Shown here: positions 55,357 to 63,550 of the stretch, in pieces
How the letters are laid out: every line of letters starts with the position of its first letter
Position numbering within the stretch: position 1 is the stretch's first letter
Source of the DNA: Candidatus Woesearchaeota archaeon
GTDB taxonomy: Archaea; Nanobdellota; Nanobdellia; Woesearchaeales; UBA10216
Direction: 5' to 3'
NCBI GenBank assembly: GCA_016192905.1
Contig: JACPTG010000004.1
Span: 69,745-133,744, forward strand
Length of the DNA: 64,000 bases
Position numbers and translations under genes: made by a program
The notes under the pieces: generated by a model
What the model saw: the letters and a program-made list of their open reading frames with translations, nothing else
What the model was told of the DNA's origin: nothing
The model's database searches: none

Positions 55357-57090
55357 TTACCTGTCAAAAGAAATATGCAGGTCCTTAAGCTGCCTTGCAT
55401 CAATTTCAGAAGGCGAGCCGTCCATCGGGCACTCAGCAGATTTTGTCTTGGGAAAGGCGATGACCTCCCGGATATCGTTGAATCCCTGCATCAGGGCAAC
55501 AAGCCTGTCCAGACCAAGCCCCATGCCCCCATGAGGGGGCCCGCCATACCTGTAAGCCTCAAGGAGAAAGCCGAATTTTTTCTCAGCAGCTTTCCTGTCT
55601 ATGCCAACAACCGAAAAAACGCGCTCCTGGACATCAGGCCTGTTAATCCTTATTGCGCCTGAGCCAAGCTCAATTCCGTTCAGCACAATATCGTAAAGAT
55701 TCGCATACACCCTTCCAGGCTCCTTTTCCAGAAATTCAAGATGTTCCTTCTTCGGCATGCAAAAAGGATTATGGTTAAAGTCCCACTTCTGCTCATCATC
55801 CTTCCACTCAAACATGGGAAAGTCAACAACCCAGCAGAACTTAAACTGGCCTGGCTTTATGAGGTTCAAGTCCTCCGCAAGCTTAGTCCTGAGCTTTGAC
55901 AGAATCTCATTGGTTTTCTGCCTTGTGTCTGCGATGAAGAACAGAACTCCTGACTTGACCTTAACCCTATCCTGAAGCCTTTTCTGCACTTCCGGTGAAA
56001 AGTACTTGACAATAGAGCTTTCCAGGCCATCCTTGGAAACCTTCATCCATGCCAGGCCCTTTGAGCCCTGGCCCTTGCACCAGTCAATAAGCTTGTCTAT
56101 GTCACCCCTTGAAATCTCGTGAGGGACAGGAAGGCATTTTACAACCTCAGCATTCCTAAAGACATTAAAATCAGAAGAGCGCGCGATATCAGTGACGTCA
56201 ACCAGCTCAAGGCCAAACCTCAGGTCAGGCTTGTCAGTCCCAAACCTTTCCATCGCCCAGTCATAAGTGAGTACAGGAAACTTTTCAAGCTTCATCCCCA
56301 AAACCCTGCCAAAAACATGATGATACATGGCCTCTACAGTTTCAAGCACATCCGCCTGCTCCACAAAAGACATTTCCAAATCAACCTGCGTGTGCTCAGG
56401 CTGCCTGTCAGCCCTCAAGTCCTCATCCCTCAGGCAGCGGGCAATCTGAAAATACCTGTCAAAGCCCGCAAGCATCAGAATCTGCTTGTAAATCTGAGGG
56501 CTCTGCGGCAAGGCATAGAATTTGCCCTTATGCAGCCTTGAAGGAACAACATAATCCCTGGCACCCTCAGGAGTGGACCTTATGAGAAGCGGGGTCTCGA
56601 CCTCAATGAAGTCTTCCTTTGCGAAATACTCCCTGACTGCCTTAGCCACATCATCCCTGAACTTCAGCCTAGCCTGCATCAATGGACGGCGCAGGTCAAG
56701 GTATCGGTACTTCAGCCTCGTTTCCTCAGTTGCAGCAACCCGGTCGTCAACCTCAACCGGAGGAGTGTCAGATGAGCTGAGAATCTCTAGGGAATCGCAG
56801 AGCACCTCAACCTCGCCAGTCTTCATGCCCGGATTGACCATGCCCTCAGGCCTGCGCCTTACCTTTCCCTCAGCGCGCAGGACAAACTCGCGGCCAAGAT
56901 GCTCAGCCTTCTCATGCACCTCCCTGTTATGCGAAGGGTCAAACACCACCTGCGCGAGGCCATACCTGTCCCTAAGGTCAATGAAGATAACGCCGCCGTG
57001 GTCCCTTCTTGAATTAACCCATCCGCAGACAGCAACCTTCCTCCCGATTTCAGCAGAAGAAAGACTGCCGCAAGTGTGCGTCCTAAGCAT
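55357..57090 (-). CDS. aspS: Aspartyl-tRNA synthetase, bacterial type
   Basis: LRTHTCGSLSSAEIGRKVAVCGWVNSRRDHGGVIFIDLRDRYGLAQVVFDP; GAD-like insertion; GLGLDRLVALMQG. Confidence 0.95.
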   Translation of the reverse strand: MLRTHTCGSLSSAEIGRKVAVCGWVNSRRDHGGVIFIDLRDRYGLAQVVFDPSHNREVHEKAEHLGREFVLRAEGKVRRRPEGMVNPGMKTGEVEVLCDSLEILSSSDTPPVEVDDRVAATEETRLKYRYLDLRRPLMQARLKFRDDVAKAVREYFAKEDFIEVETPLLIRSTPEGARDYVVPSRLHKGKFYALPQSPQIYKQILMLAGFDRYFQIARCLRDEDLRADRQPEHTQVDLEMSFVEQADVLETVEAMYHHVFGRVLGMKLEKFPVLTYDWAMERFGTDKPDLRFGLELVDVTDIARSSDFNVFRNAEVVKCLPVPHEISRGDIDKLIDWCKGQGSKGLAWMKVSKDGLESSIVKYFSPEVQKRLQDRVKVKSGVLFFIADTRQKTNEILSKLRTKLAEDLNLIKPGQFKFCWVVDFPMFEWKDDEQKWDFNHNPFCMPKKEHLEFLEKEPGRVYANLYDIVLNGIELGSGAIRINRPDVQERVFSVVGIDRKAAEKKFGFLLEAYRYGGPPHGGMGLGLDRLVALMQGFNDIREVIAFPKTKSAECPMDGSPSEIDARQLKDLHISFDR

Positions 57091-57137
57091 GACGGCGGAT
57101 ACTCCTGAGCTGTTTATATTTGTTTTGATGGGCAGAT

Positions 57138-57440
57138 TTATAAAAGTTCCAGGCTATCCATCAGCCTCCTCACGTTTTTACTGAGCTCAATGCCCTTATC
57201 AGTCAGCTTGACCTTTTTAATCCTGTCCTGCTTTTCAAATGTCAATAGCCCGGCTCCATTCATCTTTTCCAGCAGGCCTGTCGCGTGCGAGTAAGTGCAA
57301 TGCGCTTTCACAGCCAGCTTGCTGCAATAGTCATCACCTTTTTCACTGCCAATAGTCAGAAGTATTTCTACAGCTTTCCTTCTAACAAAAATGTTGCGCA
57401 ATTGCCCCTTTTGTGATAATGCAATCCTTGTTTTCGCCAT
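57138..57440 (-). CDS. MarR-like winged-helix protein
   Basis: VRRKAVEILLTIGSEKGDDYCSKLAVKAHCTYSHATGLLEKMNGAGLLTFEKQDRIKKVKLTDKG. Confidence 0.75.
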   Translation of the reverse strand: MAKTRIALSQKGQLRNIFVRRKAVEILLTIGSEKGDDYCSKLAVKAHCTYSHATGLLEKMNGAGLLTFEKQDRIKKVKLTDKGIELSKNVRRLMDSLELL

Positions 57441-57648
57441 TTTTTCCCTCTTCGTGCAACGGTTTGCTTACTATCAAGTCCTGCATAACCCCATACTTCA
57501 GCATGGTCTCAGCGCTTGCCAAGGCCAACCTTAGGTTTGCAGCCAGCAGGGGAACGCCTGCGACTGTAACAACCAAGTCAGCGTTTAAAATAACGCCTTT
57601 CTGCAATGCCCTGTCAAGCAGTTCAGCCACCCCTATGTCGGTTTTCAT
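57382..57648 (-). CDS. GvpA/J/M/S-family gas vesicle protein
   Basis: GVAELLDRALQKGVILNADLVVTVAGVPLLAANLRLALASAETMLKYG. Confidence 0.88.
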   Translation of the reverse strand: MKTDIGVAELLDRALQKGVILNADLVVTVAGVPLLAANLRLALASAETMLKYGVMQDLIVSKPLHEEGKNGENKDCIITKGAIAQHFC

Positions 57649-58436
57649 TTCACAAGCTGACCCTGTTCAACAAACGAATAGGGGGGGAAAGGCCCTGCAA
57701 CGCTGTAAGAGAAACCTTTCTCAGCACACATCCCCAGGCATTCAGTGACGAGCCCGGCCTCTTCCCCGTCTACAAGCACGGATACGTTCAACAGCAGGTC
57801 TTCTTCCCTGTTGATGGCCAGCCTAGACTTGTTCACCACTATGTGGCGTGTCACACCCTCCAAACGCCCATAAAAATAGTCAGTGTAGTGGTTTATCTTA
57901 GCCAGCAGCAGTTCGGCAGCCCTTATTTCCAGCTTTTTTCCCAGCAAATAAGCCAATCCTGCGCCCCTTCGCCTAATATCACTGCGAATTGCGTCAAGCT
58001 CATCATCTTTCCCAGATTCACTTTCCAGCCGCTTCCTTTGGCAATAAATCCTTATTCCGTATTCCCTTTTCCCTTTAACAATTCCCCACGTTTTTTCCAA
58101 CAGCTCCCTGTTCTCCTTCATCCATCCCCTTAAATTTTCGCTTGCGCTTCTTCCGCCTTTACCGACAATCAGAGTGCCAAACTTCAGGGGGATCACAGTT
58201 CCAAAGTCGCCCATCGCCTTGCATAACACCTCATTATGCAATGTCACCTGCCTTTTGACTTCTGCAGCGCCTCTTGGCAAATGCAGATTCTCCTCCAGCT
58301 TATGATTATGAACCAGCGCAGCCAGAGCACCTTCTGTGAGTGCAAAAACAGAATTGCCATCTATACCTTCCATATGCCAATCTGCGGCACTTACGTTTAC
58401 CAGTAGGCCATACAGGTACAAGGTTTCAGCAGGCAT
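57645..58436 (-). CDS. GvpF/GvpL-family protein (copy 2)
   Basis: ETLYLYGLLVN N-terminus; GTVIPLKFGTLI; C-terminal SVAGPFPPYSFVE. Confidence 0.9.
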   Translation of the reverse strand: MPAETLYLYGLLVNVSAADWHMEGIDGNSVFALTEGALAALVHNHKLEENLHLPRGAAEVKRQVTLHNEVLCKAMGDFGTVIPLKFGTLIVGKGGRSASENLRGWMKENRELLEKTWGIVKGKREYGIRIYCQRKRLESESGKDDELDAIRSDIRRRGAGLAYLLGKKLEIRAAELLLAKINHYTDYFYGRLEGVTRHIVVNKSRLAINREEDLLLNVSVLVDGEEAGLVTECLGMCAEKGFSYSVAGPFPPYSFVEQGQLVK

Positions 58437-58728
58437 TTTCGTGTTGCAAAACCAATTTGTCAAGAGCGCTGCCAACAAGCCCGTCAAGCTCAGCCCTTAC
58501 CTTTTCCGAAGCCTGCTCCAAGCCGTGCTCTTTTTTAATCCTTTCAATTGTTTCGTCAAGATTCAAAAAAGCAATCCCCAGCCTCTCCACCTCTTCCTCG
58601 CTCAGGGAGCCAGATTCCATCCTGTGGAGCGCCTGTTTTTGCAGGACATCTATTATTATCTCAGCCAACCCCACAACAAGGCCTAAAAGACCCTCTTTCA
58701 GGTCATCGCTTTCTATCTGGACGCTCAT
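58426..58728 (-). CDS. gvpK: Gas vesicle protein GvpK
   Basis: DLKEGLLGLVVGLAEIIIDVLQKQALHRMESGSLSEEEVERLGIAFLNLDETIERIKKEHGL. Confidence 0.93.
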   Translation of the reverse strand: MSVQIESDDLKEGLLGLVVGLAEIIIDVLQKQALHRMESGSLSEEEVERLGIAFLNLDETIERIKKEHGLEQASEKVRAELDGLVGSALDKLVLQHENAC

Positions 58729-59195
58729 TTTGCAAGCTCCAGCACCAAAAAGCCATTCTCATTCCTGATACTCGCAAGTTTTGAGAACCTGCCAGGCAAT
58801 TCAATCATTTTCTTCCACTTCTCCGCCTGCAGCTTCAGGGTTTTGCCTTTCAATTCTATGTGAACCTCTTTCTGCGGCACTTTTGCGGTTAAAAGGAGCT
58901 TATCCCCCCGCATTTCAAACTTGCAGTCATCGCCTATAAACTCCCCAGCCCCTTTTGTTGCTTCCTCAATTATGGGCCTTGCCGAAATCCTTACTTCAAA
59001 AGCCGGCTCCTTTTTCTCTCCTTTTCTCAGGTTATCCCCAATTTGCCTGTCAACTTCCCCAAACCTTTTCTTAAAAGGCCCTGTTTTGGAAAGCCCCCTG
59101 ACAAGTCCGCCCAAAAAAGGGACTGCCTCCAAAAAACTTTTGGAATGGGGAGCTTTTTCCTCTTCCTTGGCATCCAGCCCTTTTCTTCGGCTCAC
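58725..59195 (-). CDS. gvpH: GvpH-like (HSP20-type) protein
   Basis: C-terminal alpha-crystallin-like strands (LLLTAKVPQKEVHIELKGKTLKLQ); position next to gvpK. Confidence 0.7.
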   Translation of the reverse strand: MSRRKGLDAKEEEKAPHSKSFLEAVPFLGGLVRGLSKTGPFKKRFGEVDRQIGDNLRKGEKKEPAFEVRISARPIIEEATKGAGEFIGDDCKFEMRGDKLLLTAKVPQKEVHIELKGKTLKLQAEKWKKMIELPGRFSKLASIRNENGFLVLELAK

Positions 59196-59662
59196 TTTCC
59201 CACCTTCTTTTTACGCTTTTCCTTTCCCACTTTTGTTTTGGGCTTTTCCTTTCTCACCTTGGTTTTACGCTTTTCCTGCTTTCCAGCTTCACGCAACTTC
59301 CACTTGTTGCCGTAAATCCTTTCCGATGGCTTCACTATCGAGTACTTAGGCCTTAATGGGACTGTGCTGTGCGTTGCTTCAAACCTGTGAACCGATTTCG
59401 GCCTGAATCCCACTTCTAATTTACTTGGGAAGCTGCTTGGATTAAGGTTAGGCAGGTTTCCCTCTTTTTTGGCTTTCATCAATGCCTTATTTTTTTGCAC
59501 TTTGGCTTTGTACCTTTCCCTCTGGCTCAGCAAGTTCTGCCTTGCAGCATCACGCCACTGTTCCATCTTCTGAATTGTTCTCAGAAGAAAGTCCCTTCTC
59601 CTTCTTCCAACCATATGGCTTCTGCCAACCGGAGCCCTGCCAATCGAATCCACCATTGTCAT
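59192..59662 (-). CDS. Lys/Arg-rich protein with C-terminal KTKV-KEK repeats (GvpI-like by position only)
   Basis: Very basic; C-terminus KRKTKVRKEKPKTKVGKEKRKKKVGK. Confidence 0.6.
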   Translation of the reverse strand: MTMVDSIGRAPVGRSHMVGRRRRDFLLRTIQKMEQWRDAARQNLLSQRERYKAKVQKNKALMKAKKEGNLPNLNPSSFPSKLEVGFRPKSVHRFEATHSTVPLRPKYSIVKPSERIYGNKWKLREAGKQEKRKTKVRKEKPKTKVGKEKRKKKVGK

Positions 59663-59673
59663 AACCTCTCTTT

Positions 59674-60021
59674 TCAGATTTTGATAATAATCACATTATC
59701 AACTTTTTCCAGCTCAACTTCTTTCCCTTTCCATTCGCCAATTCCTGCCCTGACATTGTAGGCTTTTTCCTTGCTGACATATTTTCTTATGAACGATTGC
59801 AGCTCCCTCTGCCTTTTCTCGCTGCGCTTTGTTATGCTGTGGGCCAAGGTGCCATCAGCCTTTAGCCTGCAGTAAAAGTCCTGCTCAACCAGCCTGCCGC
59901 CCTCTTCCTGGGCAGCCACTGTTATAATTTCTGTGTCGCTAAAACCCAGGCCCTGCGGCTTATGCACTTTCCAGACATCGCTTACATGCAACAGTCTGGC
60001 TTTCTTTATTACGGCTTTCAT
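59674..60021 (-). CDS. gvp-operon conserved hypothetical protein
   Basis: ORF embedded in the operon with a small overlap to its upstream neighbour; family not recognised. Confidence 0.65.
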   Translation of the reverse strand: MKAVIKKARLLHVSDVWKVHKPQGLGFSDTEIITVAAQEEGGRLVEQDFYCRLKADGTLAHSITKRSEKRQRELQSFIRKYVSKEKAYNVRAGIGEWKGKEVELEKVDNVIIIKI

Positions 60022-60022
60022 A

Positions 60023-60376
60023 CTACCCATCAATTTCTTTTTTACTGCTTTGCGCGTAGTCTAAATACTTCCATCCGCAGCCAAGGCAGCCTTTTTCGGT
60101 TTTGGCATAGAGCCCGCTGCGGCACTCAGGGCAGATACTCTTCCCTGATTCCAAAATTTTCCAGGCCGGCGCAGTCAAATCCGTGCCTGAAGGGAACGCC
60201 AATCCGAATTTTGCCGCGGTTTCGAAGCTGGACAGGGCTGCTCTTAACTTAATCCCTATCAGTTCTGTTCCAGCCACGCTGATTGATATGTCGGCATTGA
60301 TGATGAGCCCCTTATCAAGCAGCCTGTCAATAAGCTCTGTCAGTCCTGTTGACTCATAGCTCATTGAGCGTCCCAT
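60023..60376 (-). CDS. GvpA/J/M-family protein with C-terminal zinc ribbon
   Basis: GLTELIDRLLDKGLIINADISISVAGTELIGIKLRAALSSFETAAKFG followed by CPECRSGLYAKTEKGCLGCGW. Confidence 0.85.
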   Translation of the reverse strand: MGRSMSYESTGLTELIDRLLDKGLIINADISISVAGTELIGIKLRAALSSFETAAKFGLAFPSGTDLTAPAWKILESGKSICPECRSGLYAKTEKGCLGCGWKYLDYAQSSKKEIDG

Positions 60377-60391
60377 TTCCAGCCCCCTTTA

Positions 60392-60685
60392 TTACCTGTC
60401 ATAAGCGTTTCCCTCCCTAATGCTGACCTTTGACAGCATTTCTTCAATTTCCTGCGCTATTCTGAGTTGTCGCATAAGCGACTCATGCTGTTCTTTGTAA
60501 GCTGCTTCATCAAGCTCTCCCAGCTCCAACAACAGCCGGTTCTCTTTTATCCGGTTGTTTATCTTTTTGATATCGTACTTCTCCCTTAAGCCGTAATCGC
60601 GAATCAGCTCCAGGAGCCATATCATGTCAAACGGCTGAAGCGAAAACCCCAAAGCCCTTAAAATGACGTCATCCAGTATGAACAT
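60392..60685 (-). CDS. gvpG: Gas vesicle protein GvpG
   Basis: Small acidic helical protein: IRDYGLREKYDIKKINNRIKENRLLLELGELDEAAYKEQHESLMRQLRIAQEI; overlaps the gvpF/L gene. Confidence 0.8.
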   Translation of the reverse strand: MFILDDVILRALGFSLQPFDMIWLLELIRDYGLREKYDIKKINNRIKENRLLLELGELDEAAYKEQHESLMRQLRIAQEIEEMLSKVSIREGNAYDR

Positions 60686-61331
60686 TCTCCCCCCTGATGC
60701 GTATGTTGATGAATGAGTAAGGCGGCCAAGGCCCTGTATAAATGAACCTGAGGCCTTTGTGCCGCTTCTCAAGCATAGATATCGCATTTGAAAATTCTGA
60801 AAGCCTTACCTTCTCCACCAGGAATGAATAGTTCAACAGCAGCCTATCGCTGAAGCTCTCCCCCCTTGAAGCCTTGACGCACAGCCTGCCCAGGCAGTTA
60901 AGAATTTCAGCCTCAGCGCCGCTGTAATCTGCGCCTGCGCCGGGCATTACAACCTTAACCCCAAGCTCGATTTTGCCCTTAACAAGCCCCAAACACGCAT
61001 TAACAGAATCGTAAGCCCTTTCCAATACGGCCTTTAATGTCTCCTCATCCCTGAATACGTTCCCAAAGGACATCGGCACGACAGTGGTTTTCTCAGACAT
61101 CTTTTTAAGTATTTCAGCATGCTGCATTGCTTCGGTTTCGTTTACCAAAGGGTTTAACCTGGGATAGGAGCTTACAACAGCAGCAATGTCCATATAAGGA
61201 ACAATCGTGAAAGGCTCTCCATCCAGCCCTGCAAACCCGAATTCCACAGTTTTCGCATTATTCTTAAGCGGAACTATTCCGTAAACGTACAAATAGCTGC
61301 AATTTTGCGCATCAGCCCCAAATTCCTGCAT
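60669..61331 (-). CDS. GvpF/GvpL-family protein (copy 1)
   Basis: YLYVYGIVPLK N-terminus; VVPMSFGNVFRDEETLKAVLERAYD; RFIYTGPWPPYSFINI C-terminus. Confidence 0.92.
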   Translation of the reverse strand: MQEFGADAQNCSYLYVYGIVPLKNNAKTVEFGFAGLDGEPFTIVPYMDIAAVVSSYPRLNPLVNETEAMQHAEILKKMSEKTTVVPMSFGNVFRDEETLKAVLERAYDSVNACLGLVKGKIELGVKVVMPGAGADYSGAEAEILNCLGRLCVKASRGESFSDRLLLNYSFLVEKVRLSEFSNAISMLEKRHKGLRFIYTGPWPPYSFINIRIRGENVHTG

Positions 61332-61345
61332 TTTCCATTACACCT

Positions 61346-62086
61346 TCAGTTCCCTGTCAAAAGCCGCATTATAAGCGAGTTCGCTTCTGCCTGCTTTTTT
61401 AGCACAACCCAGGCCTGCTCCTTTTCACTTACTCTGTAGATCTTGCTTTTCAGTTTGTACTCGCACACCAGCAAACCATCCTTTTCCAATTCATGGAGCT
61501 TCGGATAAAGCTGGCCCGGGGAAACAAAAACCCTGAATTTCAGATAAAGCGCCTTTATCAGATCAGAGCCACACATTGGATTTGTCATCAGCATTGCAAG
61601 GACAACGCTGTTCAGCTCCCTTTTCACTGCGCCTTCAACAAGTTCAGCGTTAATGTTTTCCAGTTCGTTTTCAGCCTTCCTGCTGGAAAGCATCCTGATA
61701 TTATTAACTGAAAGCACCATTTTGTCATGAATGGCGACAAGTTCCCTTAAAATGGCAGGGTCTATCCCGTCAATGTTGTAAATGCAAACAGCCTGCGGGA
61801 GCATCTCCCAATGCTGCTCCCACTTCGTAAAATCGCTTGAGAGGGAAGAGTTATCAACCACAATATTCCTATCTTTCCAGTTGTTCGGCTCCTCTGGCGT
61901 CCTGACGTCAACAAATAACCCCTTTTTTTCGAAAAACTCATTCCATTTGGAAACGTTGCTGGTGACAAGCACATTGGCGTCAGCCCCGTTTTCGAGCAGG
62001 TGAAACATCAATGTTTCCTCAAAGTTCTGGCTGTTGCACAGGTGCAGGCAATGCTTTGCCAGTCCAAACACAAGGTTGGCGTTCAT
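61346..62086 (-). CDS. Sensor-like (MEDS/DUF835-like) N-terminus fused to PadR-like winged helix
   Basis: ANVLVTSNVSKWNEFFEKKGL...VLSVNNIRMLSSRKAENELEN then SDLIKALYLKFRVFVSPGQLYPKLHELEKDGLL. Confidence 0.65.
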   Translation of the reverse strand: MNANLVFGLAKHCLHLCNSQNFEETLMFHLLENGADANVLVTSNVSKWNEFFEKKGLFVDVRTPEEPNNWKDRNIVVDNSSLSSDFTKWEQHWEMLPQAVCIYNIDGIDPAILRELVAIHDKMVLSVNNIRMLSSRKAENELENINAELVEGAVKRELNSVVLAMLMTNPMCGSDLIKALYLKFRVFVSPGQLYPKLHELEKDGLLVCEYKLKSKIYRVSEKEQAWVVLKKQAEANSLIMRLLTGN

Positions 62087-62364
62087 CGCTGCACATCGCC
62101 CCTTATTATTTTCCTAATCTGCTTAAAGCTCAGTATGTTGCCTGCCGAGTCAAGGTTCAGCTCAAACACGCTTAAAAGGTCGAACTTGTCCGGAATAGCC
62201 TTTCTTTCCAGCACCTCAACCTCCATTCTCCAGCCCTTCTCAGTCTTTTCCAGCAAAGAGACAGACTCCGGCTGCTTATTAAGCAACTCCTGAGCATTTG
62301 AAAAAGCCTTGTTGCGAATTTCCAAAAGACCCATAACAACAACCCCCGCTTTTTTCAGCTTCAT
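62083..62364 (-). CDS. gvpO: Gas vesicle protein GvpO
   Basis: SVSLLEKTEKGWRMEVEVLERKAIPDKFDLLSVFELNLDSAGNILSFKQIRKIIRGD. Confidence 0.92.
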   Translation of the reverse strand: MKLKKAGVVVMGLLEIRNKAFSNAQELLNKQPESVSLLEKTEKGWRMEVEVLERKAIPDKFDLLSVFELNLDSAGNILSFKQIRKIIRGDVQR

Positions 62365-63383
62365 ATGCTGTCCAAAATCTTTTGTTTGCTCAAAAAATCC
62401 TCCTGGCTTTTCGTTTTCGAGACGATGATATCCCCCAACACAGCATTTACGGAGTCCTTGTCGAATTTTTTAAATCCCTTTAGCATGCGGGCAACCATCA
62501 CGCAAGCCCTTGTGCCAATCTTCTCAGCATTCGGCAGCCTTTCCCTAACCCTTCTAACCACGTCAACAATTGCAGCAGCATCCTTCATGTCCAGCTTAGC
62601 GTGCGTCATAACAATCTTAACTTCTGTTTCCCTGTCGTAATAGTCCATGTAAATCCCCACCATCCTGTCCAGCAATGCATCCTGCGCCCTGTGAATTCCA
62701 GCATACTCAACAGGGTTTGAGGTGAAGATTGCCCTGAAGGCCGGATGAACCTTTACATACCTTTCCTCACCAAACTGCGTGGGCAATTCAAGAACCCCTT
62801 CACTAAAAACAGAAAGCAGCACATTATTTGCCGAAGGCTTTGCCCTGCTGAACTCGTTGTAAATAAGCGTGTAGCCGTATTTGCAGGCAAGAGTTAAAGG
62901 ATTATCAGCCCAGTCTGCCTTCAAGATGTCCTTATCCTTGAAAACGTTATGGATATACTTGTCCCTTATAGTGTTAACCTCAACCTCAGAATAACCGCCA
63001 ATCAGGTCAGTTGTTGTTATGCTCTCATCCCCGTTTATCCAAACAACAGGCCTTCCAAGCTCCTTGGCAACTGTCAACGAAATGGCAGTCTTTCCACAAC
63101 CTGTAGGCCCTATTATGTGAACAGGCTGTTTTAGAGAAAGCCAGTTCTTAACCCTCTCCTTCAAGGCCTTTACAGGCTCTGTCTCAACCCAGTACTCAAC
63201 TTCCGGAACAAGGTATTCTGCCTCTACCTTCTCCCTTGTCAATTCCTTGTCCATTACGGCCAGCGAAGACTTCATGTTGCTCAGGGCCTTTTCCTTATTT
63301 TCCAATTCAGCCCTTTTTTCCGAAAACGTCTGATGCATGCGTTTCCCAAGAACTTCTCTCCTATGAACAGCCCTGTAAGCCAT
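62361..63383 (-). CDS. gvpN: Gas vesicle AAA ATPase GvpN
   Basis: PVHIIGPTGCGKTAISLTVA Walker A; TLIYNEFSRAKPSANNVLLSVFSEGVLELP; IFTSNPVEYAGIHRAQDALLDRM. Confidence 0.95.
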   Translation of the reverse strand: MAYRAVHRREVLGKRMHQTFSEKRAELENKEKALSNMKSSLAVMDKELTREKVEAEYLVPEVEYWVETEPVKALKERVKNWLSLKQPVHIIGPTGCGKTAISLTVAKELGRPVVWINGDESITTTDLIGGYSEVEVNTIRDKYIHNVFKDKDILKADWADNPLTLACKYGYTLIYNEFSRAKPSANNVLLSVFSEGVLELPTQFGEERYVKVHPAFRAIFTSNPVEYAGIHRAQDALLDRMVGIYMDYYDRETEVKIVMTHAKLDMKDAAAIVDVVRRVRERLPNAEKIGTRACVMVARMLKGFKKFDKDSVNAVLGDIIVSKTKSQEDFLSKQKILDSI

Positions 63384-63550
63384 ATCTTATGACACCCCCT
63401 TGCACAATTCTTCTGAAACCAGACATTTAACTAAGTTCTGTTTCGGCTTTTGTTTCAGAATCCGAATATGCACGGATACCAATCCCATTAACTTACCACA
63501 ATGTAATCTCAGAATACGAAACAAGCTTTATAAAGGTCCACAGATGATTA

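Noticed and set aside
57382-57648. Calling this gene the structural shell protein GvpA
   Set aside because: It lacks the strongly conserved GvpA central sequence; better described as GvpA/J/M/S family.
63528-63540. CTTTATAAAG as TATA box for the 63551 gene
   Set aside because: It is too close to the candidate starts (about 10-17 nt); palindromic so orientation is ambiguous.
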